64,000 nucleotides of DNA, taken from the NCBI GenBank assembly GCA_021464245.1, contig JADCRB010000098.1, positions 1,240,001 through 1,304,000 on the forward strand, written 5' to 3'. Positions 1 through 11,211 of this stretch are shown one piece after another (position 1 is the first letter of the stretch; each line of letters starts with the position of its first letter). The notes under the pieces are model-generated. The model made no database searches, was not told where the DNA came from, and saw only the letters and a program-made list of their open reading frames with translations. The translations under genes and the position numbers were made by a program. This DNA comes from Carallia brachiata. Taxonomy: Eukaryota; Streptophyta; Magnoliopsida; Malpighiales; Rhizophoraceae.

Positions 1-662
1 ATAAAATTCTAATCGTTGATCACTGGCGCTCTATTGTTTGTCAATATCTCAGCTTAAATGAATGTCACTTAAAGAATTTCTCATGCTCATAGCTAACACT
101 CATTGTACCTAATATGAGGATACTCACCTGATTGTACCTATCGTTTGGATACTCACCTGAGTTGGACGGGATTATACATCTAATTTGCTAAAATAGGATT
201 CACTCTGCTAGTTACTCTTGAAGCCACAACAAAATCACCATGAAAACTAATGCTCAAGCATCAACAGGACTAATTATAACTTAAAGTTAAATTCATAAAT
301 AAGGCTACCAACAGCAGTAAATCAGAAGCTGTATTTCCAAGGATTTAGAACATAAAGTGATGACGGAAAGTAATTTAACAAATGCAGAAATGCACCATTG
401 ACTCAATTGCTCCTCAAGAACAAGCACTCATAAGCAGATGACTGGCTGGCATTATGAATTCCACAAACAACTGGAATTTGCTGACCAAGTCAATGACTAG
501 CTTTAGCGTATGGCATAAAATAGTGAAGGCCTAGTGTATTTGAGAACAGTTGATTTGATGGAACAAGTAAGAAGCTATGAGAAAGGGCCTTTGCAGAACA
601 GAAAGATAATGACATGCATAGAATAGGAAGGAAGCATAACAATGAGCAAATTTTTCAAGTAC
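1..662 (-). other. Intron of the LRR receptor-like kinase gene (left end outside window)
   Basis: Begins at the GTACTT donor at 662 on the minus strand and contains no stretch that reads as the missing kinase C-lobe, so the next exon must lie to the left of the window. It includes a 29-bp direct repeat near 110-165, in which TACTCACCTGA recurs at 121 and 150. No other feature seen. Confidence 0.75.
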
Positions 663-2602
663 CTATGCACGATGGGCGGTGTACATTCATGATGGAGATA
701 AGATAGACCTTCCGCGGCCCCTATTGCAATTTTCATTCTCGTTATCCAATCTAATGACTGCAAACTATCATCTTCTGAACTAGCTTTCTTATACAACGAA
801 CTTGATAGATCCCTGTTAGGCATATATTTGTATATGAGGAACTTCTCATGTTCATTCTCTAAGCAGTGTCCCAAGAGGGGAACCAATCTGGAATGTGAAA
901 TCTTACTAAAAAAATCCAATTCCACTAGGTATGCTTCCTTCTTAATTGACTGCAAGTCAACCTTTTTTATGACAACAGGGATCCCACTTTCCAAGGTACC
1001 ACTGAAGAGATCACCCGAGTGGCCATGTTTGATGAGATTCACATCACTGAAGTCACCAGTGGCCTGAAGGAGCTGCTGATATGTGAGTGTATCTCCCAGG
1101 CTTGAAAAGTTCAGTGATGGTCCTGGAGGTGGTGGACTACTCTGAGCAGGTACAGGTCCAACACCAACCCCTTTCTGACTTGTCCTGCTCCGTTTACGAA
1201 TGCAAAAGAACAGCACTACTACCAATAAAGCCAAAAGCAAGATAAGCCCAACTCCTCCCAGAACGCTTGCCAATATGATGACCCTTCTGTTGCTCTTCCC
1301 TTCAGTTTTTACAGTCTCCGTCGAGTTGGGGAGTCCAAAATTGTCAAAAGTCAGGCCCCTTTCAGCATAAAAAGATGCACATTCAAGCAAACTCCTCTGA
1401 TTTGATACATTCTGAAGACAATTGCTTGCAAAAGATGCATTATCACTCAAATAATCTGGAATCCTGCCTTCAAAATAATTTCCAGAGATATCTGTAGAAT
1501 TGAACCTGCGTAGTATGGGCGTGAGACTTCCATAAAACGAGTTGTAGGACATATTCAGCTGTGCAGCAGTGGCATTAGAATTCAAGCTGGCATTTGGCAG
1601 CGAACCAGTGAAATTGTTGCCAGAGATATCAAGAAACTGCAATCCGGGCAATGACCACAGAGCAACGGGGACTACACCAGTAAAATCATTGTGCTTCAAG
1701 ACCACAATTTGCAGCTGACTCGAAGCAGAGAACAAATTGCCCGGCAAAGACCCACCAAGAATATTGTTCCCAACCAGCATTCTCCCCAAATTCCTCAGCC
1801 CACTCAACTCGGCCGGTACTGAACCAGAGAATGAATTGAAGCTGAGATCAAGGTCAACTAAGTTGCTAAGGTTCCCAAGCTGAGCAGGTAGCGGAGAAGA
1901 CAAACTATTATTGGAAACATTTAGATAGCGGAGCTTCACAAGCGACCCAATGCCAGTTGGAATTGACCCAGATAAGAAGTTGGAAGAAATATCAAGAGTT
2001 GTCAAATTTACAAGCGATGAAAACGAGTCAGGAATGGATCCAGTAAGCGAATTCTGAGAGAGATCAAGAACAGAAAGCCCCACTAGCTGACTCAAACTAG
2101 AGGGAATTGTACCCGTCAAGCTATTATCAGATAAAAAAAGACTACTTAAATAAGTCAAATTGCCTAAACTATCAGGAATAGCATTGCGTATAGAACAGGA
2201 CCGAAGATCAAGCACTTGAAGGGACGCAAGGCTTTGACCAAACAATTCAGGGATGGGGCCAGGAAGCAAGAACCTTGAGGCGTTGAAGTAACTGAGGTGG
2301 GTCAGATTGCCGAGGGAATCAACGGAAAATTGCGGGTTCTGGGAGCCACGCCTCGTCCTTCGGAACCCCGAAATGTTAATCCCGATAACACTGCCGTTTT
2401 GGCATCGAATACCCCGCCAAGCTGAGCAAGGGTCGGCTTTCAAAGGCCAGTCCCTGGCTCTTAGACCCAAGGAGGATCTGAGTTGCAGCAAAGCCACTCG
2501 CTCAATGCGAGAACTCAGTCTTTCCACCTGCTCAAATGTGGGCTCTAACCACAACAGCCATAGCAGCAAAGTGAGCGCAACTTTGCTTCTCTGGTCCACC
2601 AT
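663..2602 (-). CDS. LRR receptor-like kinase, first coding exon (partial gene)
   Basis: Encodes about 646 residues before the exon ends. In order: a signal peptide (about residues 1-25), an LRR N-terminal cap with the motif DPCSAWRGIRC (about 57-67), some ten leucine-rich repeats with SGSIP/TGTIP-type cores (about 100-400), one membrane span (about 440-464) followed by a CIRKRSR stop-transfer run, a proline-rich juxtamembrane stretch, and the N-lobe of a protein kinase. The architecture resembles Arabidopsis At2g16250 (from memory). It should sit in the plasma membrane with the LRRs outside. The glycine-rich loop is atypical (KHGHSGDLFSG), but a lysine is kept in VVIKKVD (about 546). The exon ends in IVHR at a good donor, AG|GTACTT, with the intron starting at 662; reading on past it gives a short nonsense tail. 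The start is the first ATG, with the signal peptide immediately after it. The rest of the kinase lies beyond the left edge. Confidence 0.93.
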
Positions 2603-4390
2603 GGCTCATGGGTTCTGAATCTCTAATGCATATTCTCTGTTTCTTCTCCTATTAACCATTTCTCTCATAAAAAAAAATGATAAAAATCGTTTCTTTCTCT
2701 CTCTCTGAAAAGGAACAAAGAAAAAAGGAACAAACTTTTACCCAGTTGTTGGACACCAATCTCTCTCTCCGTAATCTTCCACTCAATCCCAGCTTCTCAC
2801 TTAATATGGAAAATTCATAAAAAATACTTAAAAGTATGGATTTGCTGATGGGGAGGAAGAGGGAAAGAAACTAAATGGCTGGTCAAGGAGGTAAAATTAA
2901 AACAGAGAAGGGAACAAGAAAAAAAAAGGGGCCTCAAATGGGGCTTCTTCCTTTTATTAAGCGCTGACAATTCATAAAGCAGAGAGTAATGGCGCCTACT
3001 GGCTCAGTTTGCCAAAAAGGAAAAAAAGGGGGCACGAGCCAGGGGGGACTTGTGGGCCGGGTGGCTCAGAGTCAGTGGTCGGACCCTGAACCGATGCCCG
3101 CCGGTCGCGGGTGTGTTTGACTTCCGGTGGTCACGCTCCTGCCAGCTAAGCTTCAAACTACTCCTCAGAACCCTTCCCCAGTTTTTATATACATACTCGC
3201 TATACGTGCAAGCATATATTATGTTGCGTATGCGAAAATATTTTAGATGTTGATAACAATTGATGCTCCCTAACTTGGTATGAGCTCCGCAGATGCGTGA
3301 ATGGAAAGAATATATTTATGACTGCCAAGATTTTTTTAGGTAATTTTCAAACGAAATTCAATTCAATTAAGCAGGTAATTTATTGATATTATTTTAGGAA
3401 GAGGTGGAAAATTCGGTTTCCACACCTTCTAAATTTCTACTATTTAATTGTAATGTAAGTTTTGACCAACCTTTAAGAAAAAAAAAATCAATTCTATTCA
3501 ATTGAATTTTGTGAACTCTATAAAAAAAAAAAAAAAGGGTCTCCACTCCAAAACTAATTCCCTCAGGCAAGTGTTTTTATTTAGGTTTATATTTATTCAT
3601 ATGTCTTGGTGTGGATGAAAGACAGCAGGGCTGGATTTTTCTTCTTGTATATTTAAGGCAACTTATTAAAGAGGCTTCTTGGTTTGTTCATTGGGACAAA
3701 AAAAAAAACAAAACAAAACAAAAGAGGAAATCCGAAGTTATTATGGAAATAGATTTTTTTGAAAAAGGGAAATAAATGTTCCAAGAAAATTTCCTTTTTG
3801 TTTCTCAATTTAAAAAAATAATAATAACACAGAGAAAAGGAAGCTCCGGCAAAACTTGCCCATTTTGGGGTTAGACAGCCTTTTGGGTTTTTTTTTTTGG
3901 CTTTTTCGTGCTTAATTAGGTAATGGTATTAATTCCTTTTTTTTTCCTTTTTTTGCAGATGGGAAGTTATTAACTGATTTGACAAAGCAGCATTGCCAGA
4001 AGGTGAGCTGTTAATTGGCTTTTTTTTTTTTTGGGAAGGAGTATATTGATAATGTTCATTAATATTTCTGATGCTTGTTACTACTACAAGAGAAATCGAG
4101 TATTATGATTTAACTTGTATGGATTAATGAATTTCATTCATTCTAATTTAGTATTCACAGTAAGATTGCCTCGTCTGGTCGTTGTTTGAGCTGGCCTTCC
4201 GCGTCTAGTAAATTGTTTTGTTTTGGTTGTGGTGCTTTGCCTCAAAGACCATATCTGCTCCCGAGGTGGCTAGATCCTCCGGCTGGGGTCCAGCATCCCA
4301 ATATCAGAGCCTTTGGATTGTTTAAGAAGAGTTATTAAAAAGTTTATTGAATTATAAATTAAAAAAAGTTATATTATTTAAAAAAAATAT
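2603..4390. other. Upstream region of the LRR-kinase gene, no gene seen
   Basis: Holds the 5' leader and promoter of the minus-strand kinase. A CT-rich block at about 2695-2705 probably lies in the leader or core promoter. The rest is AT-rich with A and T homopolymers (for example around 3520-3537, 3700, 3890 and 4020). The short open frame at 3050-3253 lacks any recognisable domain. Nothing else supported. Confidence 0.5.
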
Positions 4391-4551
4391 CTGAAATATT
4401 GTTTGAATGTAATTAATTGTATTTGATGTGCAACTAAATAAATTTTATGTGTAAAGAAATGATAATATTTTTTTTTCGTTTTAGTTGTACTTGAAATTCA
4501 GATGATTGCAAATTAAATAAAGACAGTTGCATTCAAACAGTATTTCGGCAG
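4391..4551. mobile_element. Candidate small MITE with about 20-bp inverted ends
   Basis: The left end CTGAAATATTGTTTGAATGT pairs with the inverse of the right end, CYGAAATACTGTTTGAATGC, with few mismatches. The body is AT-rich and has no coding capacity. I could not define a target-site duplication, so the superfamily is not assigned and the exact ends may be off by some bases. Confidence 0.45.
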
Positions 4552-4963
4552 TTTTTTGTCTAGAATTGTAATGTAGCTCTTATAAATTATATAAATGACT
4601 CTTTTTTTTCATATAAATTTTATAGTTTATTTTGTTGGATATAAATTTAAAAATTTTAAATTAAAAATTTATATTCCAACTGTTGAGATGTCCCTAGAAG
4701 ATAATATTATTTTTTTAAGTTATGATCAAAAGGAGCTGTGTGAACAATTAATGAAAAAAAACAATAGCCGGCTACCGATCTGTTGGTTTATTTTTGTCCC
4801 ACCCTTTAATCACGTTTTGTCAGCTCTTTATGTTTTAGCAACGAAAACAAAATGGTTTCAGATGATTGAAAACAAAGCAATTTGACTTGTAGCAAGGTTC
4901 GGCTTCCTTGGAGAGTTTCAATGTAAAAAACTACATAAATAGTCTTGCCAAGCTTAAAAAGTA

Positions 4964-5400
4964 GGAATAAAGGTTTGACCTATTACATTTTACTTTATTT
5001 TAAATTTTATTCATAATTTTTTTTGTTAAATTTAGTCCATAACGTTACGTCCGTTAGTCTAATTTGGTCCTTCCGTCTATAACGCCGTTAACTCTGCTGA
5101 CGTGACATGACGGAATTTGACAGGTCATCAATTTTTTTACGTCAGCATGTCACGTCAACATCTGTTGTTGACGTAACATAGGTATAAAGGCTAATTTGAC
5201 CCATAAGGTTTCAACTTATTTTAAATTTCACCCATAACGTTTTTTTTGTTAAAATTGATCTATAACGTTATATTTTTTAGTCTAATTTTATCTTTTCGTT
5301 TCATAACGTCGTTAACTCAGCAAATATGATGCGACGGAGTATAACACATCAATAATTTTCGTCTATGTCAACATGTCACGTTTGCAGTAAAATTTTAAAA
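4964..5400 (+). repeat. Left arm of Mutator-like element: two tandem TIR units
   Basis: Unit 1 begins GGAATAAAGG at 4964 and unit 2 begins GGTATAAAGG at 5181, a period of about 217 bp. Both then run through TTATTTTAAATTT, CATAACG and a GTTAACTC-type block in the same order. The terminal repeat is therefore itself doubled. Confidence 0.75.
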
Positions 5401-5659
5401 TCCAAACCAAACATTTATACTGAAATTCACACTCTGCAAATTCAAATAAAATAAAAAACTAAAATTCATAAATATATATCCACTTGAATACCTTTATTTT
5501 TTTTTAGCAAAAAAAATAAATTAATAAAATTCAACAAAAGTCATTGTTATCTTTATCTTTAAATTTTTCTTTTCCGTTGCTGTCATTATTTTCTCGTCAA
5601 ACTATCGTCGCCGCCTCCAACCACCATTAGAATTGCCAGTACGGAGTCATCTCTTTGGA

Positions 5660-6065
5660 AAAAAATTAATGACGTGTCAAATTCTGTCACGTTACATCAG
5701 CGAAGTTAATGACGATATGTACGAACAAATCAAATTAGACTAAAAGATATAACGTTATGGACCAATTTTAATAAAAAAAAAACGTTATGGATGAAATTTA
5801 AAATAAACTGAAACTTTGTGGGTCAAATTAACCTTTATACCTATACCACGTCAGCAATAGATGTTGACGTGGCATGCTGATGTGGAAAAATTGATGATGT
5901 GTCAATTTTTGTCATATCACGTCAGCAGGGTTAACAGCGTTATGGACGGAGGACTAAATTAGACTAACAGGACGTAACGTTATGAACCAAGTTTAACAAA
6001 AAAAAAAGTTATGGATAAAATTTAAAATAAGGTAAAACGTGGTAGATCAAATTGACTTTTATTCC
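5660..6065 (-). repeat. Right arm of Mutator-like element: two tandem TIR units
   Basis: Read on the minus strand, the outer unit starts GGAATAAAAG at 6065 and the inner unit GGTATAAAGG at 5841, a period of about 224 bp. Homology with the left arm continues across the unit junction, so the doubling predates the insertion here and was not caused by a second insertion. Confidence 0.75.
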
Positions 6066-6249
6066 TAAAAAGTATATAGTGCAGAGTCTCATCGGCTTCA
6101 CAGATGACATCAGCAACTAAGCAAAAAAAAAGTTATGGATAAAATTTAAAATAAGGTAAAACGTGGTGGGTCAAATTGACTTTTATTCCTAAAAAGTATA
6201 TAGTGCAGAGTCTCATCGGCTTCACATTTGGTATCAGCAACTAAGCAAA
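6002..6249 (+). repeat. 124-bp tandem duplication covering the element end and its flank
   Basis: Two head-to-tail copies, about 6002-6125 and 6126-6249, contain the last about 60 bp of the Mutator-like element, its TAAAAAGTA target-site copy, and about 55 bp of host flank ending CAGCAACTAAGC. They differ mainly at CACAGATGACATCAG versus CACATTTGGTATCAG. The duplication happened after insertion, because both copies contain the element/host junction. Confidence 0.85.
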
Positions 6250-6780
6250 TCTAATGAGTGAACACTCCAAAGCTTCTAAGGTGAACTTGACTTCTTGCCA
6301 TACAATGTAATGTAACTAACAAAAAAAAAAAAAAAAAAGAATTTGTTTGTCTGTTAACCACATGATATAACTATACGGCGGTTATAGCCTAAGATTTTTC
6401 CCGAAAGTTGCGTTTTTTGTTGTTTCCAAGCACATTTAACTAGCAATGTTTTTTGGTTTTGGACAAGAGAGACTAAAAGGTCATGCAATGAGAACAAAGT
6501 TATTAGAATTTGACCACAAAATTAAAAAATTTTAAAAGAGTGTCAAAACTAATTACAGTAAAAGCTCATTCATAATAATTATTAATGCTACACTTAATTC
6601 TCGCAACTCGACAATAAATGAATAAATTACTACTCCTACTTCAAAGAGAGAGAGGGTTGCGCTAATATGTACTTTTAGTAACACTCTTTCTCCATTAACT
6701 CTTTTTCTCTCAAACCTCTGAAACTCTCGCACCCTAAGACTCATCATCTCTAGTCGGCGGTATTGGTTTCTCTCAGTCAC
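6250..6780. other. Intergenic, no gene seen
   Basis: AT-rich sequence with an A tract near 6320-6338. The minus-strand open frame at 6553-6780 has no recognisable domain. Confidence 0.4.
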
Positions 6781-7771
6781 TCAGTCTTCTTCTCCTTTTC
6801 CTCCTCTGGTGCTCCTTGACTCTTCCACTGTGTCGTCCTCCTGGTCCACACCTTTCTTTTCCATTTTATGTTTATTTAGCTTGTTATTTCTTTAGATCTA
6901 TCTTGAAAAAGGAAACCTAAGTTTAGCCAATTGCCAAATCTATGATTGTCTCGTGCCTGCCGTTGTTTGCACCTTTACTACTGTTGTCTCCAACATCGGC
7001 CCCACCGTGTTGGCCACCGCGTAGGCTGGAGCCCCAAGTCCCCTTGTCATTGTTGAAGATGGTTTCGGTGCCACTGATGTAGCCCCTAATATAGGTTTCG
7101 TTGCCGCTTGCTCGGCCAGAGAAGACACCGCCGATGCCTCCTTTGCCATGACCTGAGCCTCCATCGCTGGCTATCCTACTGTTGCCGCAGCTAATGCAAC
7201 ATTCATTACTGAAGTTATCGTTGCTCGTGCTGTCAGCAACGCCACCATCAACGATACCATTACCGAGACTGAAGCCGCTGTCTCTTCCCTCACCGCCATC
7301 GTCGCCTCCTCTAGCCACCACCATCATTACCGCTGATTTGATGCAATTGGCTATTGTTGTGTTTTTGGTTTAGGTGCCTTATTGTGTTTTTATATTATGA
7401 TGTGTTTGACTAGTGAATTTTGAGGTGGATGTTGTATTGTATTTATGTTTAGGTTGTTTTTGTCTTGTAACTTAGATTTGAGAAAAATCGTTGCCGGATA
7501 TATCCAGTCGATTTCCGTTATAAGTCCGTCGATGTGCGGTATTTGTTACCGTGTGCAACTCAGTCATACTAGTCAGATTTGTACCCTCACCAGAAGGATT
7601 TATGGATTTCAAGCTCTGTTTGAAAATGATCATTTTGACTATATCAATTATAAATCATTGTGTCGTTTATTCCTATTCTATGCAAATTTCTCCAACACTT
7701 TCGCATCGGTCTTATGTGTGGAATTCGAATGAATTAATACAATAATTTCTTTTGATTAAAAAAAAAAAAAA
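6781..7771 (+). pseudogene. Candidate decayed retrosequence with poly-A tail
   Basis: The plus strand is clearly less AT-rich than its surroundings from about 6940 to 7340. One frame there reads as an Ala/Thr/Val-rich protein interrupted by only two stops (near 7020 and 7155) before ending near 7336 just after a run of four His codons. A non-coding stretch follows, then a 14-A run near 7757-7771, like the tail of a reverse-transcribed mRNA or LINE. I recognise no family. I could not find flanking duplications, so retroposition is inference. Overlapping minus-strand frames here are glycine-rich shadows. Confidence 0.3.
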
Positions 7772-8934
7772 CAAGGGCTGTAACAGAGATGCCAATTGAA
7801 GAAGTACGTATTTTTAATGTAATGAATAAAGTGGGAAGATTTTGTTATAAAATTGTAGATTATGTTCACGGACTTGAGTGTGTGGCTTGCCTAGCTTTAT
7901 TTGCTCACGCACAGGGTGTTTGGAAAAAGAAAAAAAAAAAAAAGAAAGTTTCCAAAGTTAAACTCCTTTAATTAACTTAATTCATGGTCTGGCCTGATTA
8001 AAGATATGGTTTTTTTTTTTTTTTAGGTTGCTTCGCAAGATTTTTTTGCTTAGAAAATGAACTAATTAATTCGTATAACCTGCACATTTATTTAATTTCT
8101 ATCACTATTGTATACTAGCTATATACTATGCTCGTATTTTCATTTATAATGAACTAAACTAGTACAATTTATTCTAAACAAGGTGTTTATCTGCGGTCTC
8201 ACCCTTATCATTCAATGAAAAAATAAAAATTGGAGCTGACTATCCATCTCATTATAGTCGAATTGTGTATTATATACTAATTTATGCCCTAAGAACTATA
8301 ATTCTCGTCGTTTGCTTCTGTCATTACATGAATTATCAATCATGGACTTTTCCGTCCCCCATTAATTGCATGCTACAACAAAAAATGCTCAGGCCACGAG
8401 ATAACTTAATGAAAAGAAGGTCTACTAAATATCGCAAAAGTCCATATGTGTTTCCGTTAAAAATCTCTTAAGTCTCTTAATTTGCCATCGAGTCATAATA
8501 ACTTTATTTTTATTCTAAATATTTTTCTTTCTTTTCCTTTGTCCACCATCATTCGCTGGATTTATACATCTTGCACGAATTTTAGACAGCATTATAACGA
8601 TTTATTTACTTTCTTTAACCGAAGAAAAAAGCGTTAAGAGATATATTAGTCATAAAATTTGTTGATTAATACCAATTTTTTATTGTTAACGTCATTATTT
8701 AATTATTTTTTTATATGAAATGGATCTATTAAGTAAGTACTGTTGTATTTGAGTAAACTTTCCCTATAACCAGTTTCAATTTTAATAAATTTAAAACTTA
8801 ACACTGCACACTTGATCTAATTTTGGTGTTAATGACACTAGACCAATTTATTTACTTTTGGTATCATGTATACGACTTGGTCTTCATCCCCGGCCCCAAC
8901 AGTCCAAAAAAAGAAAACAAAAAAAAGAAACTAA
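7772..8934. other. Intergenic, no gene seen
   Basis: AT-rich, with several A and T tracts (around 7928-7943 and 8010-8025). Short open frames at 7789-7971 and 8265-8471 show no domain and no splice context. Nothing supported. Confidence 0.4.
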
Positions 8935-10069
8935 GGCCTTATTTGGTATGGATTAAATTGTTTATTTTTTGTTTATTTTTCACAAAAAAAAATGAAATAT
9001 GTTTGATATTATTTTGATTTTCTGTTTTTTGTTGAAAAGTTAAAAGTGCTTTTCAAAAAAAATAAATTGGAAAAATAATAAAAGATACTTTTCTATTTTA
9101 TTTTTTACTTTCCTTTTTATACTTTTTCTCACAACCTTTTCTCTCTCTATCCACCATCTTTATCATATCTCTCTTTACTCATCCTGTTTCTATCCCTCTA
9201 TATTTTTTTTCTCTATTCTTTCTCTATATACCATCTTTTTCTCATTTTTCTATCTCTATCATTCTATCTCTATCCTTTCTCTCCCTCTCTCCTTTTTCTC
9301 CCTCAACCAGTCTCACTACTCGTTTTCTCTCTGCCCACTCTCTCTCTCCTTCTTCTCCCTCAACCAGTCTCTCTACTCTTTTTTCTCCCTCTCTCTCTCG
9401 TTTGTCTTTCTGTACTCACTTTCTCTCTTTTTTCTCGCTCTACCATTCTCTCTGCTCATTCTCTCTCTTTTCTCTCTACCATTCTCTGTCCTGCCCACAC
9501 TCTCTCTTCTTTTTCTCGCTCTATCATTTCTCTCTACCCTCTCTCTCTCATTTTTCTCTCTCAATTATTTTTTCTACTCATTCTCTCTCTACCCAGACTC
9601 TCTCTCCATTTTCTTACTTTACCAGTCTCTCTACTCATTCTCTCTCTACCATCTCTTTCTCATTTTTCTCTTTTTATCATTCTTTTTACTAATTCTTTCT
9701 CTACCCACTCTCTCTTTTCTCTTTCTGTCATTCTCTTTACTCATTTTCTCTCTACCCTTTCTCTCTCTCTCTCATTTTTCTCTCTTTACCATTCTGTTTG
9801 CTCATTCTTTCTCTTTCCTTTCTCTCTCTTTTCTCTCTCTGCCATCCTCTCTATTCATTCTCTTTCTACCCTCTTTCTCTCTCATTTTTCTCTCTCTATT
9901 CATACTTTTTTTACCATTTCTCTCACTATCTTTTTCTATCTACTTTTTTATTCTTATGAAAAAAAAGAAAATTGACAGTAATAAACACAAAAATCTAGTA
10001 AATAGTAAAAACAGAAAAATAAAAAATAAAAAATAGCAATAAAAAATTGATAACATCTCCAAATAGACC
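8935..10069. mobile_element. Candidate non-autonomous DNA element with CT-rich core
   Basis: The left end GGCCTTATTTGG and the inverse of the right end, GGTCTATTTGG, form short inverted termini of the hAT/Harbinger type. Subterminal regions on both sides are T-rich on the inward-reading strand and weakly similar. About 800 of the 1135 bases are the CT-rich array described separately. I could not settle a target-site duplication (a TAA lies beside the left end), so superfamily and exact ends remain open. Confidence 0.5.
9121..9925 (+). repeat. About 800-bp polypyrimidine (CT-rich) degenerate repeat
   Basis: The plus strand is almost entirely C and T, in loose repeats built from words such as CTCTCTCTACC, CATTCTCTCTAC and TCTCATTTTTCTC. 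There is no fixed period. The long open frames on both strands (9373-9564 and 9402-9692) arise from this composition and are not genes. Long purine/pyrimidine tracts of this kind can form triplex structures. Confidence 0.85.
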
Positions 10070-11208
10070 ATAAATTATTTTAAGTAATTTCTAGTTGAAT
10101 TTTTTTGGTTCTAATTAATTTCCGAATATTATAGACCAATTAGATTTATTCATAATTATCATTGCGTACATAGTTTGTATTATTCTTTTGTTAGTATATC
10201 AAGTCTCATATCATTCGAACAAAAAAAAAGGAAATTCAGCAAAAAAAAAAAAGGGAAAGAAAAAAAAGGCAAAAAAATTGGGGACTCTTTTCTTATCCAG
10301 GAAAAATCATTGTGGACGCATGTCTAACCGTTGATTAGTCGTATAACCTGCAGATTTATTTATTTTTTTCATTTTATTAGTGGACCGTCCAAGAGATGCC
10401 TGCTCAACGATGGCTTGAAAGTTTAGACCCAAAAAAAAAAGTCAACGAAGAAGGCGTGCGCCAACCACTAAACGTAAAGGATACGAGTCTCCGTACTTTT
10501 CACCGAGACTCGCTTGCTAAGAGAAGGATGTTTGAAAACAACAACGATGAGTTGCTGCCGATCGAAGACTTGAACAAAATGACAAATTAGGAACTTGGGA
10601 TATTCCCTGCAAATTTCCACGTAAAATCTAACTCAGAAAATCCTTAAGAAATCTTTTTGTTAAAATATTTAAATAGAAAAAAGTATTATTTCAAATTTTA
10701 AATTTACTTCAATAGGAGTAATCTTGAGAATAACGATTTATTGAGGTTGGTTTTTTATCACAAACTTTACATCGAATCACATCAAACATTTTTTTTAGTT
10801 TATTAATTTCAATTGATATGCGAATTTGAGTTTTTAATTTTAAAAATAATTTTAATACCAATAAACCTCTGCTCATTGTTTTTTTTTTTAACTTTTTGTT
10901 GTCTTGTTTTTTTAACATTATTAAAGATGAAAATGATTGAATTAGACAAACGCGTGCCGTTTCTCAAATGTAGAATGGAGGAATGGGAAAATAAGAAATT
11001 TAGGGCATAGAAGAACAATGACACTTCTGTAACTATCAAGAGCGCGATCCATCAAATCACCATAGCTGCTAATAATAATTCTTTTTTTTTTTTTGTGTTC
11101 AAAAAAATTCCTGCGAATAATAATGCCTGCGGAGGGTCCTTTAACAGAATATCTTATGATTCCGATCCTGAATCTTAAATGGCCTTTAGTCCTTTTCGAA
11201 AAATTTTC
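10070..11208. other. Intergenic, no gene seen
   Basis: AT-rich. The open frame at 10396-10590 is slightly more GC-rich, but has no recognised domain and an internal run of lysine codons from a poly-A tract. I do not call a gene. Confidence 0.4.
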
Positions 11209-11211
11209 TTA

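Larger units (their letters stand above)
4955..6074. mobile_element. Non-autonomous Mutator-like element with tandem long TIRs and 9-bp TSD
   Basis: The element spans 4964-6065 and is flanked by the identical 9-mer TAAAAAGTA at 4955-4963 and 6066-6074, the size expected for Mutator-like elements. The termini start GGAATAAA on both ends. About 400 bp at each end are inverted copies, with shared blocks such as CCATAACGTTACGTCC near the outside. No transposase frame is present. The centre (about 5400-5660) is unrelated to the arms and includes a slightly more GC-rich patch around 5600-5640 that could be a captured gene fragment; that is inference. The right end was later duplicated with its flank (see 6002-6249). 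Confidence 0.85.

Noticed and set aside
828..1067. Plus-strand open frame of 79 codons
   Set aside because: It lies antisense within the receptor-kinase exon; a shadow of the real frame.
2307..2618. Plus-strand open frame of 103 codons
   Set aside because: Antisense to the signal peptide and LRR cap of the kinase; no domain.
4595..4885. Plus-strand open frame of 96 codons
   Set aside because: AT-rich composition, Lys/Phe/Ile/Asn dominated, no domain and no splice context.
6923..7327. Gly/Asp-rich minus-strand frame of 134 codons
   Set aside because: Composition mirror of the plus-strand decayed frame; no known glycine-rich family pattern.
9373..9692. Arg/Glu-rich and Ser/Leu-rich frames on opposite strands
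   Set aside because: Direct translation of the CT-rich low-complexity array.
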